64,000 nt of DNA from Allium sativum. Taxonomy: Eukaryota > Streptophyta > Magnoliopsida > Asparagales > Amaryllidaceae. Each line of letters opens with the position of its first letter. Within the stretch, counting starts at the first letter, position 1. The stretch covers positions 490,446,453-490,510,452 of the forward strand of contig CM060923.1 in NCBI GenBank assembly GCA_030737875.1, given 5' to 3'. The notes beneath the pieces were generated by a model, which had not been told where the DNA came from, did no database searches, and saw only the letters and a program-made list of their open reading frames with translations. Shown piece by piece: positions 1-10,698 of the stretch. The position numbers and the translations under genes are program-made.

Positions 1-813
1 ATATTCCATTAGTTAAATCACTTCTCTATTTATTTATCAATATTTGTTAACCAAATATTTTCAATAACCATATTGGCCTTTTATGTCATTTGGAAAACAT
101 TTCCGAATATCGCCTCCCTTTATTTTCTAAACTTTAGAAAATATACGCTATTTATAATTGGAAAATATTCCAATTACTTATCTCTTTTCCGATCTCGTTT
201 ATTTCTATACCTAGGAAATATTTGTTATTCTGTTTCCAAGTTCACACTTATTTGGGTTAAAACGGATGTTGTGTAAAACATCGTTACGACAACCCAAATA
301 CTATATACAACTAACTCTTATTCAACATTTATCTTCAAGCCTGAAATCTTACTATTTATTTGTTAATAATGAAATCAATCAAGTTGGGGTATAACTACCT
401 CTCAGACCTTGACTGAATAACATTTATAACGTCAAAACAGACATGACTACTTACTCGAATAATCAATACCACACAACTACTTATTCACTTTTAAAACATG
501 TATACGCTTTCTCTTTCTATTCTTACTAGATTTTATTCTAGATTTCCTTTTTGATTATACTATTCCATTTCTAAGTTCGTTTCCTTATCGACTTATATAT
601 ATATATCGATACGTTGGTTTCTAACTATCAAATTATCTTAAAAATATTCTATCTCCTTAAATTCCCGGAAAAATTCGCCATAGCCTCCTTTGTACCGGGA
701 GCATCGGGATATTTCAAATAGCCTCCCATGGCCCTCACCAATCCAAAAGAAAAAGAAAAAGCCAAGCGGCTAGCCGATACGGCGCATAAAATCTCATATA
801 TGAATTAAATACA

Positions 814-830
814 TACCTTTTTGTCGGGCA
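814..830 (-). promoter_or_regulatory. Conserved internal motif TGCCCGACAAAAAGGTA
   Basis: On the minus (element-sense) strand this 17-mer reads TGCCCGACAAAAAGGTA. Close matches occur at 7657-7673, 8897-8913, 19449-19465 (B) and 35318-35334 (C), each 100-150 bp from a GCCAAGCGGCTAGC-like block. It is one of the best-kept stretches shared by the three internal regions, suggesting a cis-acting role. The AG/GTA step also resembles a 5' splice site. Function is unknown. Confidence 0.5.
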
Positions 831-1019
831 ATCCATTTATATACCTTCATACCTTATCCATACATATCTCATGTATATTTATACATTTCTAATTCATTTC
901 AACTTAATCCAATCATTTTAACTTAGTTCGTTAAGTGATTTTCAAATTACTGGTTTGCCCATTTCACCTTTTTATTTGAATATACGTGTTCAAATATAGG
1001 TTTAACTTGTTTATCAACT

Positions 1020-1600
1020 AATTGAATTCCATTTCAATTTTATTTGAATTTCCTATATTCAAATTCCATTTCGATTCTCTTATTCAAATTCTATTCGATT
1101 TCTCATATGTCAAATTCCATTCGATTACTCATATGTCAAATTCTATTCGATTTCTCATATGTCAAATTCTATTCGATTTCTATATTCGAATTTCCTCTAT
1201 TCAAATTCTATATCACTTCCATTGAATTTCATATATTCAAACTCCCTTTGAATTTCTATATTCAATTTTTATTTCACTTTCGGTATTCAAATCCTATATT
1301 TTCAAACTCTATTTAATTATATATTCCAATTCCCATTTCAACTCTATTTGAAATCTATATTTGAATTCCTATTTCAAATTCTATTTTGAAATTTTATTTT
1401 CAAATTCCATTTCAATCTATTTGAATTCTATATTCAATTTTCCATTATTACTCTATATGAATTCTATATTCAATTTTTCATTATTTAAATCTTCTTTATT
1501 CAAATCTCATTTGAATTTCTATATTCAAATCCCCTTTGAATTTTCTATATTCAAATTCTATGTTTGAACTTCCTTTCTTCAAATTCCTTTTCAAACTTTC
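1020..1600. repeat. AT-rich degenerate tandem array in A internal region
   Basis: Irregular repeats of about 22-26 bp built from TATTCAAATTCTATTT and CGATTTCTCATATGTCAAATT. Three near-exact CATATGTCAAATTC units lie around 1105-1170. The array recurs at about 9103-9683 in the second internal copy. The 67-90 aa open frames here follow from the repeat and are not genes. Confidence 0.7.
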
Positions 1601-1960
1601 TTTATTCATTCTTTACATAAGTCTCGATTTCAATTCCTTTTGAAATCGAGATTTCCACCTTTGGAAAATAGGTTTTTCCTTTCAATTTCACACTTGTATT
1701 TTTTTGTTCTGATTTATCCAATGATAATTCTTTTCACTTCATTTATAAACTTCGTTTATAAAAGAACTATTTATGAACTTCGTTTATAAAGGAACTACTT
1801 GTTTTATTTCCTTTAAACAAGTTAATATTTCGAATCTATTTCAAAATTCAAATTCTATATTTTAAATCCCATTTTGAAATTCAACACACTTGTCTTTCCC
1901 AAACAAATTCAAAACAGTATCTCTGGTAGTAATTCGTCACTTACAACTCGAAAATGAATA

Positions 1961-1985
1961 CTGATGATGCAGCTGTCATCATCAG
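1961..1985 (-). promoter_or_regulatory. Stem-loop with self-complementary loop (A copy 1)
   Basis: Arms CTGATGATG (1961-1969) and CATCATCAG (1977-1985) pair perfectly over 9 bp around a 7-nt loop, CAGCTGT, that contains the palindrome CAGCTG. Homologous hairpins occur in B (19790-19813) and C (35674-35697), with flanking text such as CTCGAAAATRAATACTG also conserved. Stem positions differ by paired changes (see findings). A palindromic loop is the kind of structure used for kissing-loop dimerisation in retroviral leaders; that role is inferred. Confidence 0.55.
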
Positions 1986-2539
1986 AATCTATTTTCCAGC
2001 GATCGAAGTGAGTTCAATACTATAAAACCATTTCTAAACATTTCACTTTGAAATTTATTTCAAAATATAATTCACACTGCTTGTAAAACAATTTAAATCT
2101 CCCAGGATCTTAAATTTTCCTAATTTTTAATCCCAATCCATTTACAAACACTTATCCAATTTTCCAGAAATTTTAATTCAATTTCTGGTTTACATTTCAG
2201 ATTTAACTCATCTGATTTCACGTATTTTACTTATATGAATTCTGATTGGTTATTTACATAACCATTTAATTTATAATCTTACTCGATTATAATAACAACC
2301 AATATATCCAATATATATCAAAATATATTTTGGGTAAAATTATTTTTATTTACCCTCTTTTCAAAGCATATCGTGACGGTTCACCGTATTCAAGTGTTTA
2401 CCAACTCCTACCGATACAGTGGACCAAACTGATCGACCAGAATTTATAAACTACTCAACCAATAAATCTCCACAATAAAAAATTATTTTTATATCAATAA
2501 CAAATACGTTCACTCGTATATATACACTCAAACTCCATC

Positions 2540-2558
2540 TAGGGTATTACTAACCCTA
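2540..2558 (-). promoter_or_regulatory. Conserved stem-loop near the primer-binding site (A copy 1)
   Basis: TAGGGT (2540-2545) pairs with ACCCTA (2553-2558) around loop ATTACTA. It lies about 45 bp from the primer-binding site. The homologous positions in B (20021-20035) and C (35907-35921) read GGAT...ATCC instead of GGGT...ACCC, a compensated change. It is followed in all families by ATCTCTAMCGAGTCA. Confidence 0.5.
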
Positions 2559-2601
2559 TCTCTACCGAGTCACGCCACAGAGCCAAGTAATTCTTAACCT
2601 G

Positions 2602-2613
2602 GCTCTGATACCA
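2602..2613 (-). other. Primer-binding site (initiator tRNA-Met), A copy 1
   Basis: GCTCTGATACCA on the + strand, that is TGGTATCAGAGC on the element strand, complementary to the 3' end of plant initiator tRNA-Met. A two-base gap (AC) separates it from the LTR edge at 2616. It fixes the element orientation as minus: reverse transcription of the internal region to its left starts here. Confidence 0.95.
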
Positions 2614-2615
2614 AC

Positions 2616-5600
2616 TGTAACGACCCGGATTTTCGGAGACTTTGGTTATCGACATAAGCACGATGTCGATAACCAAAACATCGAAAAATCCTGGTAATTA
2701 GTGAAAGAAATTAGAGGGTGAGGAAAGATAAGATAGAAACTTAGAATAGAAGAAAAAGAAGAACACAATATCAGAGTAACACGAATCTCACAGCGGAACG
2801 AATAACATATAATATGTATAACATAACTTGAAATATACATCTGTATTTGAATATACATCATTATCAAAGTACAGCACTTATAACACAGTGGAAATAACTA
2901 TAGCTATATGATCCTGAAGCCTCCTGCTCCAGCTCTTCAACTATATCTGTAAAATCCCGACTACTTGACTGCCCATACAAATTTAGGCACCTAAGAGTTT
3001 AGGGAAAACAACAAAGTAAACACTGGGTCAGTCATGGGACTGGTATGAGTAAAACAGTTTAAAAATAGTTCGAATAAGTAATCGATATCTCATAAGACCA
3101 CGCCGCATAACAGAACGGGTTTTTCCCTTATGAGAATCCAAATATCTTTATATCAAAACCCTTTTTATATTATAATAATGTCTATCAACCACAACTATAA
3201 TAATCATCTAGTAGAAACGCTTTCATCTCACGTTCTACATATATAGTATACAATTCAAAACCGCAAGCACGTATTGGGTAATGGATTTCCAACTATGACA
3301 AGGTATGGAACCACATTTTGCTCGTGTACCTCTAGAGAGGAATACACTGGGTTCAACAAGAACATCTTGCAACCCGGCCACACATGACCGACCACTCATT
3401 TCGCTTGAGCGTATCGAATGTATATCACCAACGGTTGGGGTCAGCAACCGTTTCCCGAATGGGACAGCATCAACAATAGATTTTTAGAAGTAAATGAAAC
3501 TCTGGATCAGGTGATTATACACCCTACTTCGGTGTGACCGACTTAGCCATGCTGCCTGCCCGATTTCTGTCATTTACATAATGTGAGGCTAGAAGCTACG
3601 CTTTATCATTTCACCAGATTCACTTTGAATGCCACATCATCAAATCCATCAAATCACTGATTGACGTCCTCAACCATACATTATGTGTTAGCTAAAAGAA
3701 GTTTCCTTCTCTGCTTCCACTCTTGGTACAGTTGGAGAAATCAATATACGTGATCGTTTGGAAATACTCTGTCAGACATCCGTCCATACAAGTCACCCAG
3801 GAACAGGATGAACCGAAGGCACTATTCTGTAAACAGGATAGCCTTTGCATAACTCCGTCTTCAATTTCCTTTGGCATATATGATTCGCAACGCTTATGCC
3901 AATACAGAGTGGTTCTTTGGATAATAATCCAACCGGTCTCTCCATATTAACAACGTTAAAATGGTCAAAACTTCGATAGTCTGTGATTTAACTATCGAAT
4001 AAAAATAGGTGTGCAAACAACGATATTATTTCCAAATGGGAATTTATATCAATCAAACATCATTTAACATTTATATCCTTAGTTCATTTTTCATCTCCTG
4101 TTTCCCTATATTTAACATTTCTTATTTTCTAAATTTAGAAAATATATGTTATTAACAATGGAAAACATTTCCATTTCTTGTTTTCTATATCAGAAAACAT
4201 TTCTGGTTTCTTATTTGGAAAACATTTCCAAAGCTTCTTCATTGGACTTAGACAGATGTTTAAACAAACCATCGCGATGCCAACTCAAACCATTTCCTTT
4301 ACTGCTGAACCTTAACTATTCCCTAGTTAAAACGAAGCCAATCAAGTTGGGGTAGAACTACATCTCAGACCTTAACTGAACAACATTTCTAACTTTGAAA
4401 TTAGCAAAGTTCACTTTATTCCTTTTTCTAACTTCCTTACTTAACCCTCCTTCGAATAGCTATATTCGATTGACTCTTTTCACTTAACTCTATTCGATTA
4501 ACCCTTATCAATTAACTCTATTGGACTAACACTATTGGATTAACTCTATTTGACTAATGCTATTGATTTACCCATTTCACTTAACTCCTTTCGAATAAAC
4601 TATATTCGATAACTCCTTTTACTTTAACTCTAATCGATTAAACTAACATTGTTTAACTTCTTTTACTTTATTCGAATAAACTATTCATTTATAAAGATTT
4701 ACTTTTAGTAACGGTTCTTCACTTTACAAATGATTTCCCTTTTATAAAACTCTATTCGTTTTAAAAACATTTTTCACTTTTATTTATTTTCGGAATATTT
4801 CCTTTTATAAAATCTGTTGATTTTATAAACTCCCTTTATTTCAATATACATTGAAATAATTCTTTTTATATCCCAGGGTCTTTTATGATATTCAAATATC
4901 AAATAAAAATGATCAACATCATTCCAACACACATAATCCATAACAGATTATATAACACATCATATATCACAATATATGAAAACAGTAAAATAAATGTTAA
5001 GGAATCCAGTTGGATTCCTCCAACCTGTCTCCCTGCATCACAGATGTTAAACAATATAGATAACATCACTTTCGGTTCCATATGATATATTCTGTTAAAC
5101 AGAATCAATATAGAAATTTAACTAACTGACTAGCAGTTCAATCAAACAATCAACACACAGTAAATCAGACAATTTCTAACAGTTTTAAAAATACAACATG
5201 AAATTATAAACAGTTCAGAGTTGGTGAGATTTACTCACATTGTCCGTAATCGTTAACCAACGATTTACGGTTGTTGATTCTGGTCACACAATTTATTTTG
5301 TAATAAATTTAGACGAGCTTCATATTCATTCCAAACCAGTTCCAAAATATTCCACTCGGAAATACGATTTCGTCGATGCCTTGTTTATCCGATTCTGATG
5401 GTAGATATACAAGTTATTAACATTTTAAGATAATACAAATTAATTTAATAATTAACTAATTACCTTAACTTAATTAATTTCTCTCATCTAAAATTAATTA
5501 ACCTTAAGTGTGCATGATTAACTTAATTATATTTGACTAACCTAACATATGAATTAACTTCCTAAGTAAAATTTAATTAACTTACAGATAAATAGATTAA

Positions 5601-7305
5601 CCTAAGTGTAAGTTATCTTAAGTATAAATTAATTAATTCTGTAACTAATTACTAATTAACAATATTAGTGACTAGTTACATTTGGTTCCATAACAAGGCT
5701 GACCCAATTTATAACTTACAATGCTTTCGTTTGTTTCATAACACAGTAACTCGATCATCATTTTTCTTAATACACGGCCAAATAAATCCTTCTTCCTCAG
5801 TTATATCCCACTGCCTTGCTCCAGGAACCCAACTATCTGCTCGCCATTTCCAGATCTTCCCATTGCACCAATTTCCACTCAGTAAATAATCCACTATGAT
5901 TTACTATTTCGCACCCCTAACAGCATCCTTAAACTCCCAACACATTTTGCTTCATTTCCGCAAGCTCCAACTTCAACTGTCGCTGCCAAAAGCCCCCCAT
6001 CGGACCTACATCGGTCATCACCAGATCAACCACTCCACCGCCGTCTGCTTACGCCCTCAGTCATGAGCAACTTGAACACTCCCAACGCCGTAAAAAGACC
6101 CATAACCGCCACCGACTTCCGGCTACAATCCGATCACCGCAGCGCCTAAGACTCGATCACCGCCGGCCAGTTAGTAGAACTAGGTGAGAGGAAAGTTTTC
6201 TGAAGTGGGGAGGTTTACGAATTAGTGAATGGATTTTTTAGATATAAGCAGAGAAGGTTTCGAATGATTCTACCATTCATTACTTCAAGTGGAGGCGGAA
6301 AGAGTTTTGACCCTGCAGCAAAAGAATTAGGTTTACGGTTGTAAGTGGTATTTATACCATTAAATGTTGGTTTCGCTTGTGGGTTATTTGAGTGCCACGA
6401 ATTTGTTAGTGGACCAAGGGTTTTTGTGGGGCTGAAATAAAATGAAGGCGTGGTCTTCTTTGCATCCACAATTGCTTAGGCTATTTTATAAAAGGAATTT
6501 AATATTTAGGGTACCGATTTCATGAAATTTCGTACTTAGGGACTGCTAACGACAGATATAAATATACCGTTGTGATGAGCTCGGTGTCACGATCCCAAAT
6601 ATATAATAATACCGGTAGATCGACTCATATTTTGAAACCTCAAAAATGTTGATTACAGGGTGCGAAATACTTCAAACAAAAAGTTTCTTATTTAATTAAT
6701 TAAAAATTTCCATAATATTCTAAAAATTAAATTATCGCTACTTCCCAAAAGAACCTTGTTTAAATTCTATCCCGATCTCTAGTTATATCGAATAAACCGT
6801 TACGGTCGAAAATTGATTCTATAGCGACTATTTTAAAATTTGATTTGGACATATCTAAAAATCTATACGACGAAATCCTGATTTTTCTCTTTCACTAGAA
6901 AGATATACTCCACCAGCTCCGTACGTTTCTTGTTTCACAGAAATCCAATTTAAAACGAATCATGTACATTCAGTTGAAGTTCAAATCGCCAAATAGCGAA
7001 CTGCAGCGCCATTCGAGCTCGTTTATAATTATATTATAAACTATACGTTCAACTGTCGACGATTGAATATATTCGTTATTCAAATTCAATTCCAAGCTGA
7101 ATTAAATATCACAGATGATCCGGTTCACACCTTATCGCCATTTTCAGCCAATTCTGATTATTTCAGAATTAAATATATTATTTAATTTATTAATTTAATT
7201 AAATATTCATCATTACTTAAATCCACGACCATTAAATTCACTATATGACCATTGATATAATTAAATAAATTAATCATAATACCCCTGCCAATGCGGGTCA
7301 TTACA
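2616..7305 (-). repeat. Complete 4690-bp LTR of element A (LTR1)
   Basis: The + strand edge TGTAACGACCCG (2616) and the other edge CGGGTCATTACA (7305) form near-perfect inverted termini. A primer-binding site abuts the left edge and a polypurine tract abuts the right edge, so this one LTR serves as the 5' LTR of the internal region to the left and as the 3' LTR of the region to the right: a tandem array. It holds a TATA-like palindrome (6347-6358), a moderately GC-rich leader (about 5990-6180) and stretches shared with the B-E LTRs, for example the GGGTCAGTCATGGGACTGGT segment near 3025. No protein gene is supported. The length is close to the roughly 4.5-kb LTRs known for LARDs of Triticeae. 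Confidence 0.92.
6347..6358 (-). promoter_or_regulatory. Putative LTR promoter, TATA box (A LTR1)
   Basis: GGTATTTATACC; on the minus strand GGTATAAATACC, followed by the CA-rich start-like text CACTTACAACC. It is followed downstream on the same strand by the leader. It recurs unchanged at 28815-28826 in LTR2. A second TATA-like stretch (TTTTATAAAA) lies about 140 bp upstream, so the exact start is uncertain. Confidence 0.45.
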
Positions 7306-7319
7306 ATCTTCCCCACTTA
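7306..7319 (-). other. Polypurine tract of element A
   Basis: On the minus strand TAAGTGGGGAAGAT directly precedes the LTR start TGTAATGACCCGC. Upstream on that strand is TTTCGAGGACGAAAT, a sequence commonly found before the 3' LTR in plant chromoviruses, which hints at the ancestry of the family. Confidence 0.9.
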
Positions 7320-9102
7320 AAATAATTTCGTCCTCGAAATTGCTAAAAGGTAGAGAACGACCCTATCGACTGGTTAGAACATATTTGTTCAATTTTTACT
7401 TCAGTTTCAACTGAACCAATTTAATTTCAATTAAAATATTAATTAATCCTTATCAACGAAAATTTTCAAAAATCCTGAAAATTTTCTAACTCCTTATCTT
7501 TTTGAAAAATTTCGCCAGCACTTCCTTTGTACTGGTCAATCGGTCAAACCACCACTCGCCTCTTTGGGCCATCTCCAACTCAAAAGAAAACCAAACAGCC
7601 AAGCAGCTTGCCAATTCGGCTCATCAAAATCTCATACCCAATATATAATAAACTGGTACCTTTTTGTCGGGCATATCGTTATATCCCTTCCACCTGTTAT
7701 CAATTCAGCGGATACAAGGGTTATCCCAATCAAATCCCCATCTTCTTTTATCCACAACACAACCATTCGCTTATATCCTAAGTCGAATTTTATTTCAAAT
7801 TCGAGTTCTATTCTCGATTTCAAACTCTTAACTTCCCAATCCAATTTTCATTTCAGATTCTTATCTCGACAATCCAATTTTATTCAAGAATAAATTTTTC
7901 CTGATATCGTTCTATTTCCATTCAGTTTTCACTTAACTGTTTCAATTCAATTTCAGCTTACTTCCGCAACTTCTATTTAAATTTGTTCTTAATTCAAACA
8001 GTCTTTTCCTGGGAGTTTTTAAATAGTTTACTCTTTCCAAAAATCAAAATTTCCTTTTTGAAATTCAACTAAGCCCTTAATCAATATTCCATTAGTTAAA
8101 TCACTTCTCTATTTCTTTATCAATATTTGTTAACCAAATATTTTCAATAACCATATTGGCCTTTTATGTCATTTGGAAAACATTTCCAAATATCGCCTCC
8201 CTTTATTTTCTAAACTTTAGAAAATATACGCTATTTATAATTGGAAAATATTCCAATTACTTATCTCTTTTCCGATCTCGTTTATTTCTATACCTAGGAA
8301 ATATTTGTTATTCTGTTTCCAAGTTCACACTTATTTGGGTTAAAACGGATGTTGTGTAAAACATCGTTACGACAACCCAAATACTATATACAACTAACTC
8401 TTATTCAACATTTATCTTCAAGCCTGAAATCTTACTATTTATTTGTTAATAATGAAATCAATCAAGTTGGGGTATAACTACCTCTCAGACCTTGACTGAA
8501 TAACATTTATAACGTCAAAACAGACATGACTACTTACTCGAATAATCAATACCACACAACTACTTATTCACTTTTAAAACATGTATACGCTTTCTCTTTC
8601 TATTCTTACTAGATTTTATTCTAGATTTCCTTTTTGATTATACTATTCCATTTCTAAGTTCGTTTCCTTATCGACTTATATATATATATCGATACGTTGG
8701 TTTCTAACTATCAAATTATCTTAAAAATATTCTATCTCCTTAAATTCCCGGAAAAATTCGCCATAGCCTCCTTTGTACCGGGAGCATCGGGATATTTCAA
8801 ATAGCCTCCCATGGCCCTCACCAATCCAAAAGAAAAAGAAAAAGCCAAGCGGCTAGCCGATACGGCGCATAAAATCTCATATATGAATTAAATACATACC
8901 TTTTTGTTGGGCAATCTATTTATATACCTTCATACCTTATCCATACATATCTCATGTATATTTATACATTTCTAATTCATTTCGACTTAATCCAATCATT
9001 TTAACTTAGTTCGTTAAGTGATTTTCAAATTACTGGTTTGCCCATTTCACCTTTTTATTTGAATATACGTGTTCAAATATAGGTTTAACTTGTTTATCAA
9101 CT

Positions 9103-9683
9103 AATTGAATTCCATTTCAATTTTATTTGAATTTCCTATATTCAAATTCCATTTCGATTCTCTTATTCAAATTCTATTCGATTTCTCATATGTCAAATTC
9201 CATTCGATTTCTCATATGTCAAATTCTATTCGATTTCTCATATGTCAAATTCTATTCGATTTCTATATTCGAATTTCCTCTATTCAAATTCTATATCACT
9301 TCCATTGAATTTCATATATTCAAACTCCCTTTGAATTTCTATATTCAATTTTTATTTCACTTTCGGTATTCAAATCCTATATTTTCAAACTCTATTTAAT
9401 TATATATTCCAATTCCCATTTCAACTCTATTTGAAATCTATATTCGAATTCCTATTTCAAATTCTATTTTGAAATTCTATTTTCAAATTCCATTTCAATC
9501 TATTTGAAATCTATATTCAATTTTCCATTATTACTCTATATGAATTCTATATTCAATTTTTCATTATTTAAATCTTCTTTATTCAAATCTCATTTGAATT
9601 TCTATATTCAAATCCCCTTTGAATTTTCTATATTCAAATTCTATGTTTGAACTTCCTTTCTTCAAATTCCTTTTCAAACTTTC
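9103..9683. repeat. AT-rich degenerate tandem array (A internal copy 2)
   Basis: Counterpart of 1020-1600, with the same TATTCAAATT and CATATGTCAAATT repeats and a few substitutions. Confidence 0.7.
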
Positions 9684-10043
9684 TTTATTCATTCTTTACA
9701 TAAGTCTCGATTTCAATTCCTTTTGAAATCGAGATTTCCACCTTTGGGAAATAGGTTTTTCCTTTCAATTTCACACTTGTATTTTTTTGTTCTGAACTAT
9801 CCAATGATAATTCTTTTCACTTCATTTATAAACTTCGTTTATAAAAGAACTATTTATAAACTTCGTTTATAAAGGAACTACTTGTTTTATTTCCTTTAAA
9901 CAAGTTAATATTTCGAATCTATTTCAAAATTCAAATTCTATATTTTAAATCCCATTTTGAAATTCAACACACTTGTCTTTCCCAAACAAATTCAAAACAG
10001 TATCTCTGGTAGTAATTCGTCACTTACAACTCGAAAATGAATA

Positions 10044-10068
10044 CTGATGATGCAGCTGTCATCATCAG
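10044..10068 (-). promoter_or_regulatory. Stem-loop with CAGCTG loop (A copy 2)
   Basis: Identical to 1961-1985: 9-bp arms CTGATGATG and CATCATCAG around loop CAGCTGT. Confidence 0.55.
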
Positions 10069-10622
10069 AATCTATTTTCCAGCGATCGAAGTGAGTTCAA
10101 TACTATAAAACCATTTCTAAACATTTCACTTTGAAATTTATTTCAAAATATAATTCACACTGCTTGTAAAACAATTTAAATCTCCCAGGGTCTTAAATTT
10201 TCCTAATTTTTAATCCCAATCCATTTACAAACACTTATCCAATTTTCCAGAAATTTTAATTCAATTTCTTGTTTACATTTCAGATTTAACTCATCTGATT
10301 TCACGTATTTTACTTATATGAATTCTGATTTGTTATTTACATAACCATTTAATTTATAATCTTACTCGATTATAATAACAACCAATATATCCAATATATA
10401 TCAAAATATATTTTGGGTAAAATTATTTTTATTTACCCTCTTTTCAAAACATATCGTGACGGTTCACCGTATTCAAGTGTTTACCAACTCCTACCGATAC
10501 AGTGGACCAAACTAATCGACCAGAATTTATAAACTACTCAACCAATAAATCTCCAGAATAAAAAATTATTTTTATATCAATAACAAATACGTTCACTCGT
10601 ATATATACACTCAAACTCAATC

Positions 10623-10641
10623 TAGGGTATTACTAACCCTA
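10623..10641 (-). promoter_or_regulatory. Conserved stem-loop near primer-binding site (A copy 2)
   Basis: TAGGGT and ACCCTA around ATTACTA, identical to 2540-2558. Confidence 0.5.
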
Positions 10642-10684
10642 TCTCTACCGAGTCACGCCACAGAGCCAAGTAATTCTTAACCTG

Positions 10685-10696
10685 GCTCTGATACCA
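10685..10696 (-). other. Primer-binding site (initiator tRNA-Met), A copy 2
   Basis: GCTCTGATACCA followed by two bases and the LTR edge at 10699, as in copy 1. Confidence 0.95.
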
Positions 10697-10698
10697 AC

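Larger units (their letters stand above)
1..2615 (-). mobile_element. LARD-like element A, internal region copy 1 (partial)
   Basis: This is the non-coding internal region of family A. It repeats at 8084-10698 with only scattered differences (period 8083 bp), so about the first 778 bp of the unit lie left of the window. It ends at a primer-binding site (2602-2613) two bases before the LTR. No gag, protease, integrase or reverse transcriptase frame is visible; open frames are short and rich in F, I, S and N. Visible parts are an AT-rich array of TATTCAAATT-type repeats (about 1020-1600), the shared motif TACCTTTTTGTCGGGCA (814-830), and two stem-loops near the primer-binding site. Being non-coding, it must be mobilised by another element's proteins (inference). 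Confidence 0.85.
7306..10698 (-). mobile_element. Element A internal region copy 2 (complete, 3393 bp, non-coding)
   Basis: It is bounded by a polypurine tract at the left and a primer-binding site (10685-10696) at the right, between two A LTRs. There is no retroviral protein domain in any frame. Two features are odd. The block near the polypurine tract (about 7505-7680: AAAATTTCGCCA..., AAGAAAA..., GCCAAGCRGCTWGCC, GTCGGGCA) occurs again at about 8755-8915. The text at about 8170-8540 also resembles part of the A LTR (4130-4400), including GTTGGGGTA..ACTACMTCTCAGACCTT. The internal region is therefore composite, perhaps from an old insertion or fusion. Internal size and lack of genes fit the LARD class. 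Confidence 0.88.

Noticed and set aside
6215..6469. 84-codon minus frame starting near the A TATA-like region, identical at 28683-28937
   Set aside because: Identity only reflects the recent duplication. There is no recognisable domain, and the TATA candidate lies inside the frame.
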